Source: Methylocystis sp. (GTDB lineage: Bacteria; Pseudomonadota; Alphaproteobacteria; Rhizobiales; Beijerinckiaceae). From it: DNA of 59,529 nt. This document shows, piece after piece, positions 48,014 to 57,317 of this stretch. Location of the stretch: the NCBI RefSeq assembly GCF_021731785.1, contig NZ_JAKFWS010000125.1, forward strand, positions 1-59,529, given 5' to 3'. The position numbers and the translations under genes were made by a program. Under the pieces are notes generated by a model. The model was not told where the DNA came from. It saw only the letters and a program-made list of their open reading frames with translations, and ran no database searches. Each line of letters opens with the position of its first letter. The stretch's first letter is position 1.

Positions 48014-49042
48014 TTAAATCCGAACATATTGATGGTGCAATCCGCCGAGAATTGGCGTTGGAAGAATGCGCCCGACGGCCTGAATGGCGCGCGATGCCGG
48101 CGCGTCTTTGTTCAAAGCGAGATGTGTCCGAGCGCCGTTATAATACTTCATATATGAAAGCAACACATGGCGCAGATGCTGCTCGCCAAAGACGACGACA
48201 TGGTCAAGACATTCGCGTCGGACCGAGCCGATCAGCCGTTCGCAATGTCCATTCTGCCAGGGCGATCGCGGCGCGGTCGGCCGGTCACGGATCCCCATGG
48301 CGCGAAGACGCCGTGTGAATATCTCGCCATAGACGCCGTCGCGATCGCGAATGAGATAGTGCGGCGTCCTTTCCCAACCGCAAGCCTCGGTGAGTTGCCG
48401 GGCGATTCATTCGGCGGTCGGGCGCGTTGTCACTCCGAGCCATAACATCTGGCGTCGGCCGTGCTGCAAAATCAGCAAGCCATAAAGCAGCCAAAATGAG
48501 ATTGTCGGAACGACAAACAGGTCGATTGAAGTGATCCCATCGGCATGATTGCGCAGGAACGTCTTCCAGCCTTGTGAGCGAGGTCTCCTGCGCCTCGCCA
48601 TATATTTGGCCACCGAGGTCTGGCCAACGTCGATTCCAAGTTTGAGGAGTTCGCCATGGATCCGGGGAGCGCCCCACAGTGGATTGGCGAGGCTCATGTC
48701 GCGGATCAGTTGGCGGATTTCCAGCGCCACCCTCGGCCTGCCACAGCGACAGCGCGACTTCCATCGCCAAAATAAGCGAAAGCCGGCGCGATGCCAACGA
48801 ATAACGGTCTCTGGCTCTACGATCGTCAAAGCATTCAAGACGCGTGGGGTAATCTGATAGAGGCCGGCGAAAATCAGACGATCGACATTGCTGAAAGCGA
48901 GCCGCTTCGGCGATTTCCTGCGCAACACGTTGAGCTGCTGGCGCAGCGTGAGGATCTCTGCCTCAAGCGACGCTCTTGATCGGAACAGACCGATGACCGC
49001 ACAGCAGATCAGTTTGAAGATATCGGCCATGGGAGGCAGCAT
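48014..49042 (-). pseudogene. Integrase-core (rve) transposase with in-frame stop
   Basis: The minus strand encodes a transposase of about 342 codons with helix-turn-helix start (ASLEAEILTLRQQLNVLRRK), NPLWGAPRIHGELLKLGID, SIDLFVVPT (first Asp) and RSPWQNGHCERLIGSVRREC (DDE end). A single TGA at 48407-48409 sits where a Trp codon (TGG) is expected, after TRPTAE; reading continues in the same frame as IARQLTEACGWERTPHYLIR. One base change would restore it, so inactivation is recent or due to an error. Confidence 0.75.
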
Positions 49043-49205
49043 GGTCCGATTCGCCGCCTCACGCCAGCCGGATGGAGTTTACGACAAGGACAGGAAGTCA
49101 TATAGGCAATCAAGACCGATTATACCTGTATGAGCAATCGCCATTTAGTCCGGAGTTCTGGATCGTGCATCTTCGCTGGTTAGGGAAGGATCCGGGGAGT
49201 CCACC

Positions 49206-50300
49206 GTGAAGAAAAAGCTTATTTTCACTTTCGTGCTAGCGGCTCTGTCAAGCGGTCCAGTCGACGCGATGGACAAAAACTTCGATATTGTGGCGCGGTT
49301 GACGCAAGGTCCCGGCAACGTGACGATCACGAGCACTGGCCGGATAGTGATGAGCCAGCACCAATTTTACGAGCCTCAAATTTCGGTTGTCGAACTACGT
49401 CCTGACCGCGTCACCGTGCCGTTTCCGAACGCGGAGATGAATGACAGGGCGCGTCCTCGCAGCGTGTCGCTGGATTCGGTGCTCGGCCTCCGCAGTGACG
49501 ATGGCGTCGTCTGGTTGCTCGATAACGGCATGCGCAGCAGCGTGACGCCGAAACTAGTCGCCTGGGACACGACGTCGAATCGATTGTCGCGCGTGATTTA
49601 CCTGCCACCGCCGATCGCTCCGAAAGACGCCTTCGCTAACGACTTTACGATTGACGGGCGGCACAAGAAGATTTTTATCGCAGATCCTGCGGGTGGTCAA
49701 AATGCGGCGCTGATCGTTGTCGACATCGAAACCGGCGCCGCGCGCCGGGTGCTCGAAGGTCACCAAAGCGTTGTTCCCGAGAATGTCGATCTCGTCATAG
49801 ACGGTCATCCTGTCCAGCTGAAAGACGCCAATGGGCGCTTGAGCAGACCGCATATCGGCGTCAACCCGATCACCGAGGACTTGGAGAATGAGTGGGTGTA
49901 TTTCGGGCCCATGCATGGGCTCAGTCTTTACCGTGTTGCAGCTGCCGACCTAGCAAATGAAGAACTGGATGCTAATGCGCTCGCTTCCAGGGTCGAGCGC
50001 TACAGCACGAAGCCCGTATGTGACGGCGTTAGCATCGACAAGGACAATAATATCTACCTCGGCGATTTGTCGGAGAACGCGATCGGCGTCATCAAACCAG
50101 ACCGCAGTTATCAGCAGATTGCAAAGAGCGATCAACTAGCGTGGGTCGACTCCTTCAGCTTCGGACCTGGCGGCAAGCTCTATGCAGTCGTGAACCAATT
50201 GCATCGCTCAGCGACTTTGAATGGCGGAGAGAGGCTGTCTAAGGCGCCCTACCTTCTGGTTGAGGTAAAAGCTTTTGCCGCAGGGCTAACGGGACGCTAA
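49206..50300 (+). CDS. Secreted MRJP/Yellow-like beta-propeller protein
   Basis: GTG 49206 begins a 364-residue product with signal peptide MKKKLIFTFVLAALSSGPVD. The mature part matches the major-royal-jelly/Yellow family: DDGVVWLLDNGM, IFIADPAGGQNAALIVVD, WVYFGPMHGLSLYRV, CDGVSIDKDNNIYLGDLSEN and WVDSFSFGPGGKLYAVVNQL. These are six-bladed propellers, some annotated as dopachrome tautomerases; bacterial roles are unknown. It lies convergent to the LysR gene with a 4-base overlap of ends. Confidence 0.82.
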   Translation: MKKKLIFTFVLAALSSGPVDAMDKNFDIVARLTQGPGNVTITSTGRIVMSQHQFYEPQISVVELRPDRVTVPFPNAEMNDRARPRSVSLDSVLGLRSDDGVVWLLDNGMRSSVTPKLVAWDTTSNRLSRVIYLPPPIAPKDAFANDFTIDGRHKKIFIADPAGGQNAALIVVDIETGAARRVLEGHQSVVPENVDLVIDGHPVQLKDANGRLSRPHIGVNPITEDLENEWVYFGPMHGLSLYRVAAADLANEELDANALASRVERYSTKPVCDGVSIDKDNNIYLGDLSENAIGVIKPDRSYQQIAKSDQLAWVDSFSFGPGGKLYAVVNQLHRSATLNGGERLSKAPYLLVEVKAFAAGLTGR

Positions 50301-51235
50301 ACGGGCCGCAAGGGGCATGTCAACTTCCGGCAAACTTCCACGATCTGATCACGCAACCAGCGATGGGCGGGGTCTGGGTTCCGGAGCGGGTGCCAGACCA
50401 TAACGAGATCATAGGCTGGCAATTCGATCGGGAGCGGCAGGATGTTCAGAGGCGCCCGGCCGACGAACTCGTTGGCAATTCGCTCCGGCAGGGACAAGAT
50501 CATGTCGGTCTTCGCCACAATAAACGGAGCCGAGAGGAAGTGAGGCACGATCAACGCGATGCGGCGCGTCAGCCCTCTCTCGGCGAGCCACTCGTCGATC
50601 AATCCAACACGTGTGCCGGTGCGGGAGATCAGCATGTGCTTGCACGAGACATATTCTTCGAGCGTCAGCTGCCCGTTCTTACTGACCGAATGCTGCCTGC
50701 CGACGACGCAGGCCATGCGGTCGTCGAAAAGTTTCGTTCTGCTCAAATAGGCAGGCGGCTTCAGTACCGCATCGAAACCCAGGACGACATCGATATCGTT
50801 GTGCTCAAGGTCTGCTTCGGGAAATGACGACTCGGTCCGCTTGACATGAATGTCGATGCCCGGAGCCGCCAAAGCAATGCGCTCGACGAGCGGAGGGAGC
50901 ACCAGCAGGTCAATATAATCCGTTGCGGCGATCACAAACCGCCGCCTGCTCTGCGAGGGATCAAATTCCTCGGGGGCGCGGATCAGGCGCTTGACGTCGC
51001 GCAGGACGGCCTTCACCGGGTCGACCAGGGACAACGCGCGATCTGTCGGCTTCATGCCTGCAGGGGTCTTGACGAGTAGCGGATCGTCCAACTGCTGTCT
51101 TAGCCGCTGCAAGGTATGGCTCATCGCCGACTGCGTGACGAACATGCGTTCGGCGGCGCGCGACACGTTCTTCTCCTCCATGAGGAGATCGAACGCCACG
51201 AGCAGGTTGAGGTCGAAATTATGCAGCTCAGTCAC
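50297..51235 (-). CDS. LysR-family transcriptional regulator
   Basis: The 312-residue protein has the N-terminal winged helix (NLLVAFDLLMEEKNVSRAAE then FVTQSAMSHTLQRLRQQL) and a substrate-binding domain typical of the NodD/LinR-like LysR branch. It is transcribed away from pxmABC with a 197-base gap between, the classic LysR arrangement, so it probably controls pxmABC. The ligand is unknown. Confidence 0.9.
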   Translation of the reverse strand: MTELHNFDLNLLVAFDLLMEEKNVSRAAERMFVTQSAMSHTLQRLRQQLDDPLLVKTPAGMKPTDRALSLVDPVKAVLRDVKRLIRAPEEFDPSQSRRRFVIAATDYIDLLVLPPLVERIALAAPGIDIHVKRTESSFPEADLEHNDIDVVLGFDAVLKPPAYLSRTKLFDDRMACVVGRQHSVSKNGQLTLEEYVSCKHMLISRTGTRVGLIDEWLAERGLTRRIALIVPHFLSAPFIVAKTDMILSLPERIANEFVGRAPLNILPLPIELPAYDLVMVWHPLRNPDPAHRWLRDQIVEVCRKLTCPLRPV

Positions 51236-51292
51236 CGTTTAGCCTCATCACCTCTCTTGCCCAGCCCGACGATGTGCGCCTGTGATTTCTAT

Positions 51293-51308
51293 TCATAGGC
51301 CTATCAAA
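51293..51308. promoter_or_regulatory. Candidate LysR operator
   Basis: A 16-base near-palindrome TTCATAGGCCTATCAA with a perfect 10-base core (51296-51305) lies in the LysR-pxmA gap. A second short inverted repeat AACTT-N5-AAGTT lies at 51343-51357. Either could bind the adjacent regulator. Confidence 0.4.
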
Positions 51309-51432
51309 ACTCGCCATTTCACGCGCCGCTGAGCCTCGCCTAACTTCCCGAAAGTTGCGCCGTCTCGCCGTTCGCCAATCTGGCCCCCGTCGGGAAAGAG
51401 CGCACAGAGAGCCAAGCTTCGTGGAGGACCGC

Positions 51433-52185
51433 ATGACAGGCAAATCCCTCGACCTTCCAGCACAACCCTATACAGGGGAAAAGGCGAGACTGAGCCGTGC
51501 CTATGATTATCTCATCCTGGTGCTGGCGTTGTTCCTTTTCATTGGCTCCTTCCACCTGCACGTCGCTCTGACGGTCGGTGACTGGGACTTCTGGCAAGAC
51601 TGGAAAGACCGGCAATGGTGGCCCCTGATCACGCCCCTGATGATGATCACGTTCCCCGCGGCGGTACAGGCAGTTCTATGGCCAAACTTCAGGTTGCCGT
51701 TTGGGGCGACGCTTTGCATTTCATGCTTGCTGATCGGCACATGGATCACGCGCTTCTTCGCCTATCACATGTGGAACTTTTTCCCGATAAACGAAGTCTT
51801 GCCAGCCACGATGTTGCCGAGCGCGCTCGTCCTCGACGCAATTTTAATGTTGAGCAACAGTCTGACTGTCACGAGCATCTTTGGCGGCATGGCCTTCGCC
51901 CTGCTTTTCTATCCGACCAACTGGCCGATTTTCGGCATGTTTCATGTGCCGGTGGAGTATGGCGGCGCGCAACTCACCGTGGCCGACCTCTTCGGCTTTC
52001 AATACATCCGCGCGGGGACGCCTGAATATCTTCGCATCATCGAGCGCGGAACGCTGCGAACCTACGGCCAATATGCGACGCCGTTGTCGGCGTTTTGTTC
52101 GGCGCTGCTTTGCACCCTGATGTATCCGCTCTGGTGGTATCTGGGAAAAGCATTTGCGACGACAAAATACGTCCAGAATATCTGA
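51433..52185 (+). CDS. pxmA: Copper membrane monooxygenase subunit A (PxmA)
   Basis: ATG 51433 follows GGAGGA at good spacing. The 250-residue membrane protein is a PmoA homologue: GDWDFWQDWKDRQWWP (49-64), NFRLPFGATL, FYPTNWPIFGMFHVPVE, ADLFGFQYIRAGTPEYLRII, ERGTLRTYGQ. The bases GGTGACTGGGACTTCTGG match the classical pmoA A189 primer site. Sequence divergence and the A-B-C gene order distinguish it from canonical pmoCAB and point to the pXMO lineage. PmoA-type subunits span the inner membrane next to the metal-bearing PmoC. Confidence 0.92.
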   Translation: MTGKSLDLPAQPYTGEKARLSRAYDYLILVLALFLFIGSFHLHVALTVGDWDFWQDWKDRQWWPLITPLMMITFPAAVQAVLWPNFRLPFGATLCISCLLIGTWITRFFAYHMWNFFPINEVLPATMLPSALVLDAILMLSNSLTVTSIFGGMAFALLFYPTNWPIFGMFHVPVEYGGAQLTVADLFGFQYIRAGTPEYLRIIERGTLRTYGQYATPLSAFCSALLCTLMYPLWWYLGKAFATTKYVQNI

Positions 52186-52200
52186 GGGAGAGACAACGAG

Positions 52201-53436
52201 ATGAAAAAGTTACTCAAGACGCTCTTCAGTGCCGTTTGCCTCGGCTTATGCGCCGGAGCGCTTGCTCCCGAAGCGGCGCTCGCCCATGGCGAAAAGGCCC
52301 TGGAACCTTTCGTCCGCATGCGTACGATCCAATGGTACGATGTGGCATGGTCGAAGGCAAAGCTCAATGTCAATGAGGAGGTTGTCATCACCGGTAAGTT
52401 CCACGTCAACGCGGACTGGCCGCGGGGGGTGGCGCAACCGGACGCGACATATTTGAATGTCTCCGCTCCGGGGCCCGTCTTCATTCGAACCGAGCGTTAC
52501 CTCAACGGACAATCGTCCGTCAGCTCCTCCGCTTTGAAGCTCGGCGGCGACTATGACTTCAAGATCGTGATGAAGGCCAGGGTGCCTGGTCGCTTTCATC
52601 TTCATCCGTTCTTCAATCTGCATGATGCGGGCTCCGTCGTGGGCCCGGGCCAATGGATGGAAGTCGAGGGCGATGCGTCCGCGTTCACCAACCGGATCAA
52701 GACGCTCGATGGCAGCGTTATCGACATGGAGACATACGGGCTCGCGAATGGCGTCGCCTGGCACGGCATCTGGATTGCGCTCGGTTCGGCGTGGCTGCTT
52801 TGGTGGGTCAGACGTCCGCTGTTTATTCCACGCTATAAAATGCTGCATGCCGGCCAGGAGGCGAGCCTTGTCTCCCCGCTCGACCGGATGATTGGGGCGG
52901 CGATCATCTTCGCAGTTCCGATGATCGTATTCGGCGCGAACTTCGTAACGGATCTAAAATATCCAAACGCCATCCCGCTGCAAGCCGCAATGGATCAGAT
53001 CGATCCGCTTCCGCCTGCCGTCGACGTTGGAGCGGTGCAGGTCAAGATTCAGCGCGCCGAATACAATGTGCCTGCTCGTGCAATGATCATGACCGCCCTG
53101 CTTCATAACGGCTCCGAGCATCCCGTCCGGGTTGGCGAGTTCGCGACCGCGAATGTGCGCTTCCTCAACCCCGCGGTTATCCAACCGCCACAGGGCGAAG
53201 GCGCCACTTTGGCTGCACGCGAAGGCCTGAGCGTCGACACGGCCGATCCCATCGCGCCGGGCGAGACGAGAACGATCCGCATCACGGCCGAGGATTCGCT
53301 TTGGCAGCGCGAGAGGCTCGACGGCCTGATCCGCGACGCGGATACGCGGATGGGAGGCTTACTCTTCCTCTATGACAACGCGGGCCAACGCTACGTCTCC
53401 AGCGTATCGGCTCCGGTCATCCCGAAATTCTACTGA
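52201..53436 (+). CDS. pxmB: Copper membrane monooxygenase subunit B (PxmB)
   Basis: The 411-residue protein follows pxmA by 15 bases. It has a signal peptide ending ALA and a mature N-terminal H29-GEK, then H133-L-H135 (GRFHLHPFFN). These equal the PmoB copper ligands His33, His137 and His139 of Methylococcus. The accessory bis-His position equivalent to His48 is Gln44, with His68 kept, a loss also known in alphaproteobacterial PmoB. Two membrane helices (about 185-205 and 225-250) separate two cupredoxin-like periplasmic domains, and the protein ends SAPVIPKFY. Confidence 0.92.
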   Translation: MKKLLKTLFSAVCLGLCAGALAPEAALAHGEKALEPFVRMRTIQWYDVAWSKAKLNVNEEVVITGKFHVNADWPRGVAQPDATYLNVSAPGPVFIRTERYLNGQSSVSSSALKLGGDYDFKIVMKARVPGRFHLHPFFNLHDAGSVVGPGQWMEVEGDASAFTNRIKTLDGSVIDMETYGLANGVAWHGIWIALGSAWLLWWVRRPLFIPRYKMLHAGQEASLVSPLDRMIGAAIIFAVPMIVFGANFVTDLKYPNAIPLQAAMDQIDPLPPAVDVGAVQVKIQRAEYNVPARAMIMTALLHNGSEHPVRVGEFATANVRFLNPAVIQPPQGEGATLAAREGLSVDTADPIAPGETRTIRITAEDSLWQRERLDGLIRDADTRMGGLLFLYDNAGQRYVSSVSAPVIPKFY

Positions 53437-53505
53437 CAATCGCGCGCGGCGGATCAAAGAGCGTCGCGCGCGCGAAAACAATTCAAGCCAGCCAAAGGAG
53501 CGGCC

Positions 53506-54282
53506 ATGAACATCACCGCGCAAACAATCTCCGGAACCACGCCGCGGGCGCCTTTCAATCTGCCCTGGTATCTGAGAGACCTGCCGAAGTATCTCCTGAC
53601 CTTCGCCGTGATGACCGTCATCTACGTCGGTTTTAGAATGTATCAGGGCGCTTATGCTATTTCGACCGGCCTAGACTCTTCCGATCCTGCGTTCGACGTT
53701 CATTGGATGCGATTGCTCTACCTCGAAGGCGCATTTCTGTTGATCGTGTTCCCGTCGCTGTGGGGCTATCTTTGGTTCACCCGCGATCGAAACCTTGACA
53801 AGATTACGCCAAAGGAGGAGATTACGCGCTACTTCACGCTGACGATGTGGATCAGTATCTACACATTCGCGGTTTATTGGGCCGGCAGCTATTTTGCGGA
53901 GCAGGACAATTCCTGGCATCAGGTTTCGGTCCGCGACACGCCTTTCACCGCCAACCACATCATCGAATTCTACTTCAACTTTCCCTTCTACATCCTGATG
54001 GGCGGCTCAGCGTGGCTGTACGCGAGGACGCGCCTGCCGCTTTACGCCGAGGGGATTTCCCTCCCTCTGACGCTTGCGGTCGTCGGTCCGTTCATGATCT
54101 TCGTTAGTGTAGGATTTAACGAGTGGGGCCACACCTTCTGGTTTCGGGAGGAGTTCTTCGCGGCGCCGATTCACTGGGGCTTCGTCACCGGCGTATGGTT
54201 TGCCCTTGGTGTCGGCGGAATTTTGCTGCAACAGGTGATGCGTCTCGTTCAACTGCTGGACCAGATCGAGGACGCGGCCTGA
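53506..54282 (+). CDS. pxmC: Copper membrane monooxygenase subunit C (PxmC)
   Basis: The 258-residue membrane protein follows pxmB by 69 bases with an AAAGGAG-type ribosome site. It preserves both PmoC copper sites: D134, H138 and H151 (EQDNSWHQV ... ANHIIEFY), equal to Asp156/His160/His173, and N205, H209 and H223 (FNEWGHTFW ... PIHWG), equal to Asn227/His231/His245 of Methylococcus PmoC. The likely active site is therefore intact. It is last in the operon, unlike canonical pmoCAB where C is first. Confidence 0.93.
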   Translation: MNITAQTISGTTPRAPFNLPWYLRDLPKYLLTFAVMTVIYVGFRMYQGAYAISTGLDSSDPAFDVHWMRLLYLEGAFLLIVFPSLWGYLWFTRDRNLDKITPKEEITRYFTLTMWISIYTFAVYWAGSYFAEQDNSWHQVSVRDTPFTANHIIEFYFNFPFYILMGGSAWLYARTRLPLYAEGISLPLTLAVVGPFMIFVSVGFNEWGHTFWFREEFFAAPIHWGFVTGVWFALGVGGILLQQVMRLVQLLDQIEDAA

Positions 54283-54396
54283 CAAGCGCGCCTGCGGCGA
54301 GGGCGTGCTTCCCGACGAACCATCGGGGCGTTTCCAAGAAGCGATCCGCATTGAAGCGCGCGCCCGATTCGCATCGCCAAAAATAGGAGAGATCAA

Positions 54397-54783
54397 ATGC
54401 CTCTCGTGCGTATCGATCTCATCGAAGGCAAACCTGTCGAATATTGTCGCGCCATCGGCGACGTCGTCTATCACGCGATGATCGAGGTCTTGAAGGTTCC
54501 CAAGGACGACTGCTTCCAGGTGATCGCCGAACATCCAGAACGCTACCTCATTGCCGACGAGAATTACCTTGGAATCAAACGCACGCAGGACTGCGTGTTC
54601 ATCCAGATCACGCTCAATGCAGGGCGGTCGGTCGAGCAGAAAAAATCCTTTTATCGAGCGGTGTCGAAAGAACTTCATTCCCGTCTGGGACTTCGCGTTG
54701 AGGACGTTTTCATCAGCCTCGTCGAGGTTCCCAAGGAGAACTGGTCGTTCGGGAACGGCGAAGCGCAATACGCCGAAATGTGA
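54397..54783 (+). CDS. Tautomerase-family protein
   Basis: The 128-residue protein begins MPLVRIDLIEGKPVEYCRAI; Pro1 after Met removal is the catalytic base of the tautomerase/MIF superfamily. Continuation (FIQITLNAGRSVEQKKSFYR, FISLVEVPKENWSFGNG) matches the longer Tautomerase_2 group. It lies 114 bases after pxmC and 9 before an enolase-superfamily gene, probably in the same operon. The substrate is unknown. Confidence 0.85.
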   Translation: MPLVRIDLIEGKPVEYCRAIGDVVYHAMIEVLKVPKDDCFQVIAEHPERYLIADENYLGIKRTQDCVFIQITLNAGRSVEQKKSFYRAVSKELHSRLGLRVEDVFISLVEVPKENWSFGNGEAQYAEM

Positions 54784-54792
54784 GCCCTTGGA

Positions 54793-55887
54793 ATGGCGAT
54801 TGATCGACTGACAATCAAGAGCATCAGGGCTCGACCCTTACTGCTCAAATTGGAACGCCCGATCGTCGCCAGAATAGCGACGATCTCCGACTGGCCTGTG
54901 ATCCTCATCGATCTGTTCACAAACGAAGGAATCGTTGGGCGAAGCTACCTCGAACCGTACACCGCGAAGGCGATGAAATACATCGTTGCCGCCTTGGAGG
55001 ATTTTGGCGAGCTTCTCGATGGTCATACCGTCGCGCCGACCGAGATATTCGAGCTAACCCTCAAGTCTCTCCATTTCGTTGGCTACCAAGGTTTGAGTAT
55101 GATCGCCGTTTCGGGGCTCGATATGGCGGCGTGGGACGCCTTGGCGAAGGCCGCGAATCTACCGTTGTGCGTGCTCCTTGGAGGCACGGTTGGGCCGGTG
55201 AAGGCATACAACAGCAACGGTCTTTGGCTGACTGATCCAGCGCAATTAGGGGAGGAAGCAGCGAGACTAATCCAAGAAGGAGGATTTGCCGGACTGAAGA
55301 TCCGGCTAGGCCGCGCAACCGCAGATCAGGATTTGCGGGCGATCGAGGCGGTGCGCGCGGCGGTCGGCGCCGACGTTCATTTGATGGCGGATTTCAATCA
55401 AGGGCTCGATCTTGCTGAAGCGCTAGTGAGGTGCCAATCGATCGACGCTCTCGGCCTGGATTGGATCGAGGAACCCATCGTTTATGACAATCTGGATGGA
55501 TATGCGCGCCTCGCTTCGCAATTGAAAACCCCGTTGCAGATAGGAGAAAATTTCTACGGTCATCGGGATCTGCACCGTGCGATTCAAATGAAGGCGTGCG
55601 ACCTCGTAATGCCAGATTTCATGAGGATCGGGGGCGTAACCGGCTGGCTAAAATCGGCAGCCATTGCGGCGGCATCGGGGGTGCCCATCTCTACGCACCT
55701 CTATCCAGAGGTCGGCGCCCACGTCATGCGAGTTTCCGAAACGTCACATTGGCTCGAGTGGCAGAACTGGGTCAATCCAATCCTGAAGCAGCCATATGAT
55801 ATCGCCGATGGCAAGCTGCATATACCCGCTGTAGCCGGAGTAGGTCTTGAGTGGGACGACGATGTTATCAAAATCAGCGCAGCTTAG
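54793..55887 (+). CDS. Enolase-superfamily enzyme (mandelate racemase subgroup)
   Basis: The 364-residue protein has the MR/MLE order: capping domain, GLDMAAWDALAKAANLPLC, LKIRLG (KxR where mandelate racemase has KxK), metal ligands in LMADFNQG (Asp), WIEEP (Glu) and IGENF (Glu), and the second base His in ISTHLYPE. So one catalytic Lys is replaced by Arg. Members racemise or dehydrate hydroxy acids. With the tautomerase gene just upstream this suggests a small acid-metabolising module linked to pxm by position. Confidence 0.85.
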   Translation: MAIDRLTIKSIRARPLLLKLERPIVARIATISDWPVILIDLFTNEGIVGRSYLEPYTAKAMKYIVAALEDFGELLDGHTVAPTEIFELTLKSLHFVGYQGLSMIAVSGLDMAAWDALAKAANLPLCVLLGGTVGPVKAYNSNGLWLTDPAQLGEEAARLIQEGGFAGLKIRLGRATADQDLRAIEAVRAAVGADVHLMADFNQGLDLAEALVRCQSIDALGLDWIEEPIVYDNLDGYARLASQLKTPLQIGENFYGHRDLHRAIQMKACDLVMPDFMRIGGVTGWLKSAAIAAASGVPISTHLYPEVGAHVMRVSETSHWLEWQNWVNPILKQPYDIADGKLHIPAVAGVGLEWDDDVIKISAA

Positions 55888-56084
55888 CGGAGTCCTCAAA
55901 ATGGGCGATTGATAATCGGCTCTGACATCTGCCATCAAAATGGTTAGAACGTCCCGCTATGGCGCTGACTGGAAGGTCCATTTCTGGCGCTTTGCAGCCT
56001 CTGCGCGGACTGCAGAATTTAGCGCATTTAGGTCACCGCATGTCGTGCGCATGAAGAGCTACCCAACGAAACGGAGACTTATTA
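55888..56084. other. Intergenic spacer
   Basis: No gene is supported. GGAGA at 56073-56077 is the ribosome site of the next gene. Confidence 0.4.
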
Positions 56085-56798
56085 GTGATTCCCTGGACCC
56101 TGCTCGACACAGCGCCGATACCCGGCAGCGAGGGCGACCTCCGCCTCAAGCGTCGCGGCGCAGAATTCTCGATCACGTTGGGCAATATCGAACTGATGAA
56201 CAGTCGCCTCAGTGGTTCGGAGGAGGCGCTCGCCACGCTCTCTTGCGAGAGAATTCAGGCGCGCCCACAGCCGCGCGTTCTGATCGGCGGGCTAGGGATG
56301 GGCTTCACTCTGCGCTCCGCGCTCACTGTCCTTGGCGTGAAAGCGCGGATCGTTGTCGCCGAACTCATTCCTGCGGTCGTGGCCTGGGCGCGCGGTCCGA
56401 TGGCGGAAGTCTTCGGCGCCAGCCTGACGGATCCGCGCGTCAGCATCGAGGAAGAAGACGTTGGATGCCTGATCCGGTCTGGCCGCTCGATTTATGACGC
56501 AATCCTTCTCGATGTCGATAATGGCCCCGAGGGCCTGACTCGCGAAGCCAATGACGGACTTTACGATATTGTAGGATTGAGGGCGGCCCGCAAGGCGCTG
56601 CGTCGTGGTGGGGTGTTGGCCGTCTGGTCATCGGGGCCGGATCGGAATTTCACGTCGCGCCTTCGCAAGGCCGGGTTCCGTGTGGATGAGGTCAAGGTGC
56701 GCGCCAACGGCCAACGTGGTGGTGCGCGGTACGTCATCTGGATCGCGACAAGTCTCGATTCGACACCTCAAATGCAACAGAAAGCCAATCCCAATTGA
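56085..56798 (+). CDS. Spermidine-synthase-like methyltransferase-fold protein
   Basis: The 237-residue protein starts at GTG 56085. It has the aminopropyltransferase/SAM fold: RVLIGGLGMGFTLRSALTV, ARIVVAELIPAVVAWAR, YDAILLDVDNGPEG and GGVLAVWSSGPD. True spermidine synthases carry more conserved N-terminal residues, so this is the shorter spermidine-synthase-like group of unknown substrate. Confidence 0.78.
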   Translation: MIPWTLLDTAPIPGSEGDLRLKRRGAEFSITLGNIELMNSRLSGSEEALATLSCERIQARPQPRVLIGGLGMGFTLRSALTVLGVKARIVVAELIPAVVAWARGPMAEVFGASLTDPRVSIEEEDVGCLIRSGRSIYDAILLDVDNGPEGLTREANDGLYDIVGLRAARKALRRGGVLAVWSSGPDRNFTSRLRKAGFRVDEVKVRANGQRGGARYVIWIATSLDSTPQMQQKANPN

Positions 56799-56916
56799 AA
56801 CCGAAATCGACAGCGCCCCGGCCTTTTTTCTGGTGGGAAGGCGACACGCTCATGGTCAACAATGCCCCTGGGATGGCGTCTATCGTCGCGCTTCTTTGGT
56901 TATTTTAACAGCGAAA

Positions 56917-57216
56917 TTGCACACTTTTGATGAGCTTAGAAGGATCTTCACGACTTCGATCTTCGCCGCCGGCGTTTTGATTACTGGCGCTGCGCTCGCA
57001 CAGACCGAGCCGGCCGCTCCGGAATGCGCGGCACGGGCGACCGAGAAGAAACTGCACGGAGCGGCGCTGAACAGCTTCATGAAAAAATGCGATAGGGACG
57101 CCGCCGCGGTCTCTTGCGAAGCCGCCGCGGTCGAAAAGAAATTAGCGGGCGCCGCGAAGACGAGCTTCACGAAGAAGTGCGTTAAGGACGCGACCACGAA
57201 GCCGAGTGCTCAATAA
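56917..57216 (+). CDS. PsiF-like small exported protein
   Basis: TTG 56917 is the only sensible start in frame for a product with signal peptide (RIFTTSIFAAGVLITGAALA). The 99 residues hold two repeats ending SFMKKCDRDA and SFTKKCVKDA, each with Cys and KKLxGAA, matching the PsiF repeat of phosphate-starvation-inducible periplasmic proteins. Its role is unknown. Confidence 0.7.
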   Translation: MHTFDELRRIFTTSIFAAGVLITGAALAQTEPAAPECAARATEKKLHGAALNSFMKKCDRDAAAVSCEAAAVEKKLAGAAKTSFTKKCVKDATTKPSAQ

Positions 57217-57317
57217 CGCGCTGCGCGGGCGCGTGGCGCCGTCGCCGATGCGCTCGCCGAGAGGCTCGTCAAGCGAATGCAGGAAATAGAGGCCGGCGGG
57301 GTCGGGGAGCGCTTAGC

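Noticed and set aside
51433-54282. Canonical pmoCAB or amoCAB operon
   Set aside because: Gene order is A-B-C and the sequences are divergent from canonical PmoA; pXMO fits better.
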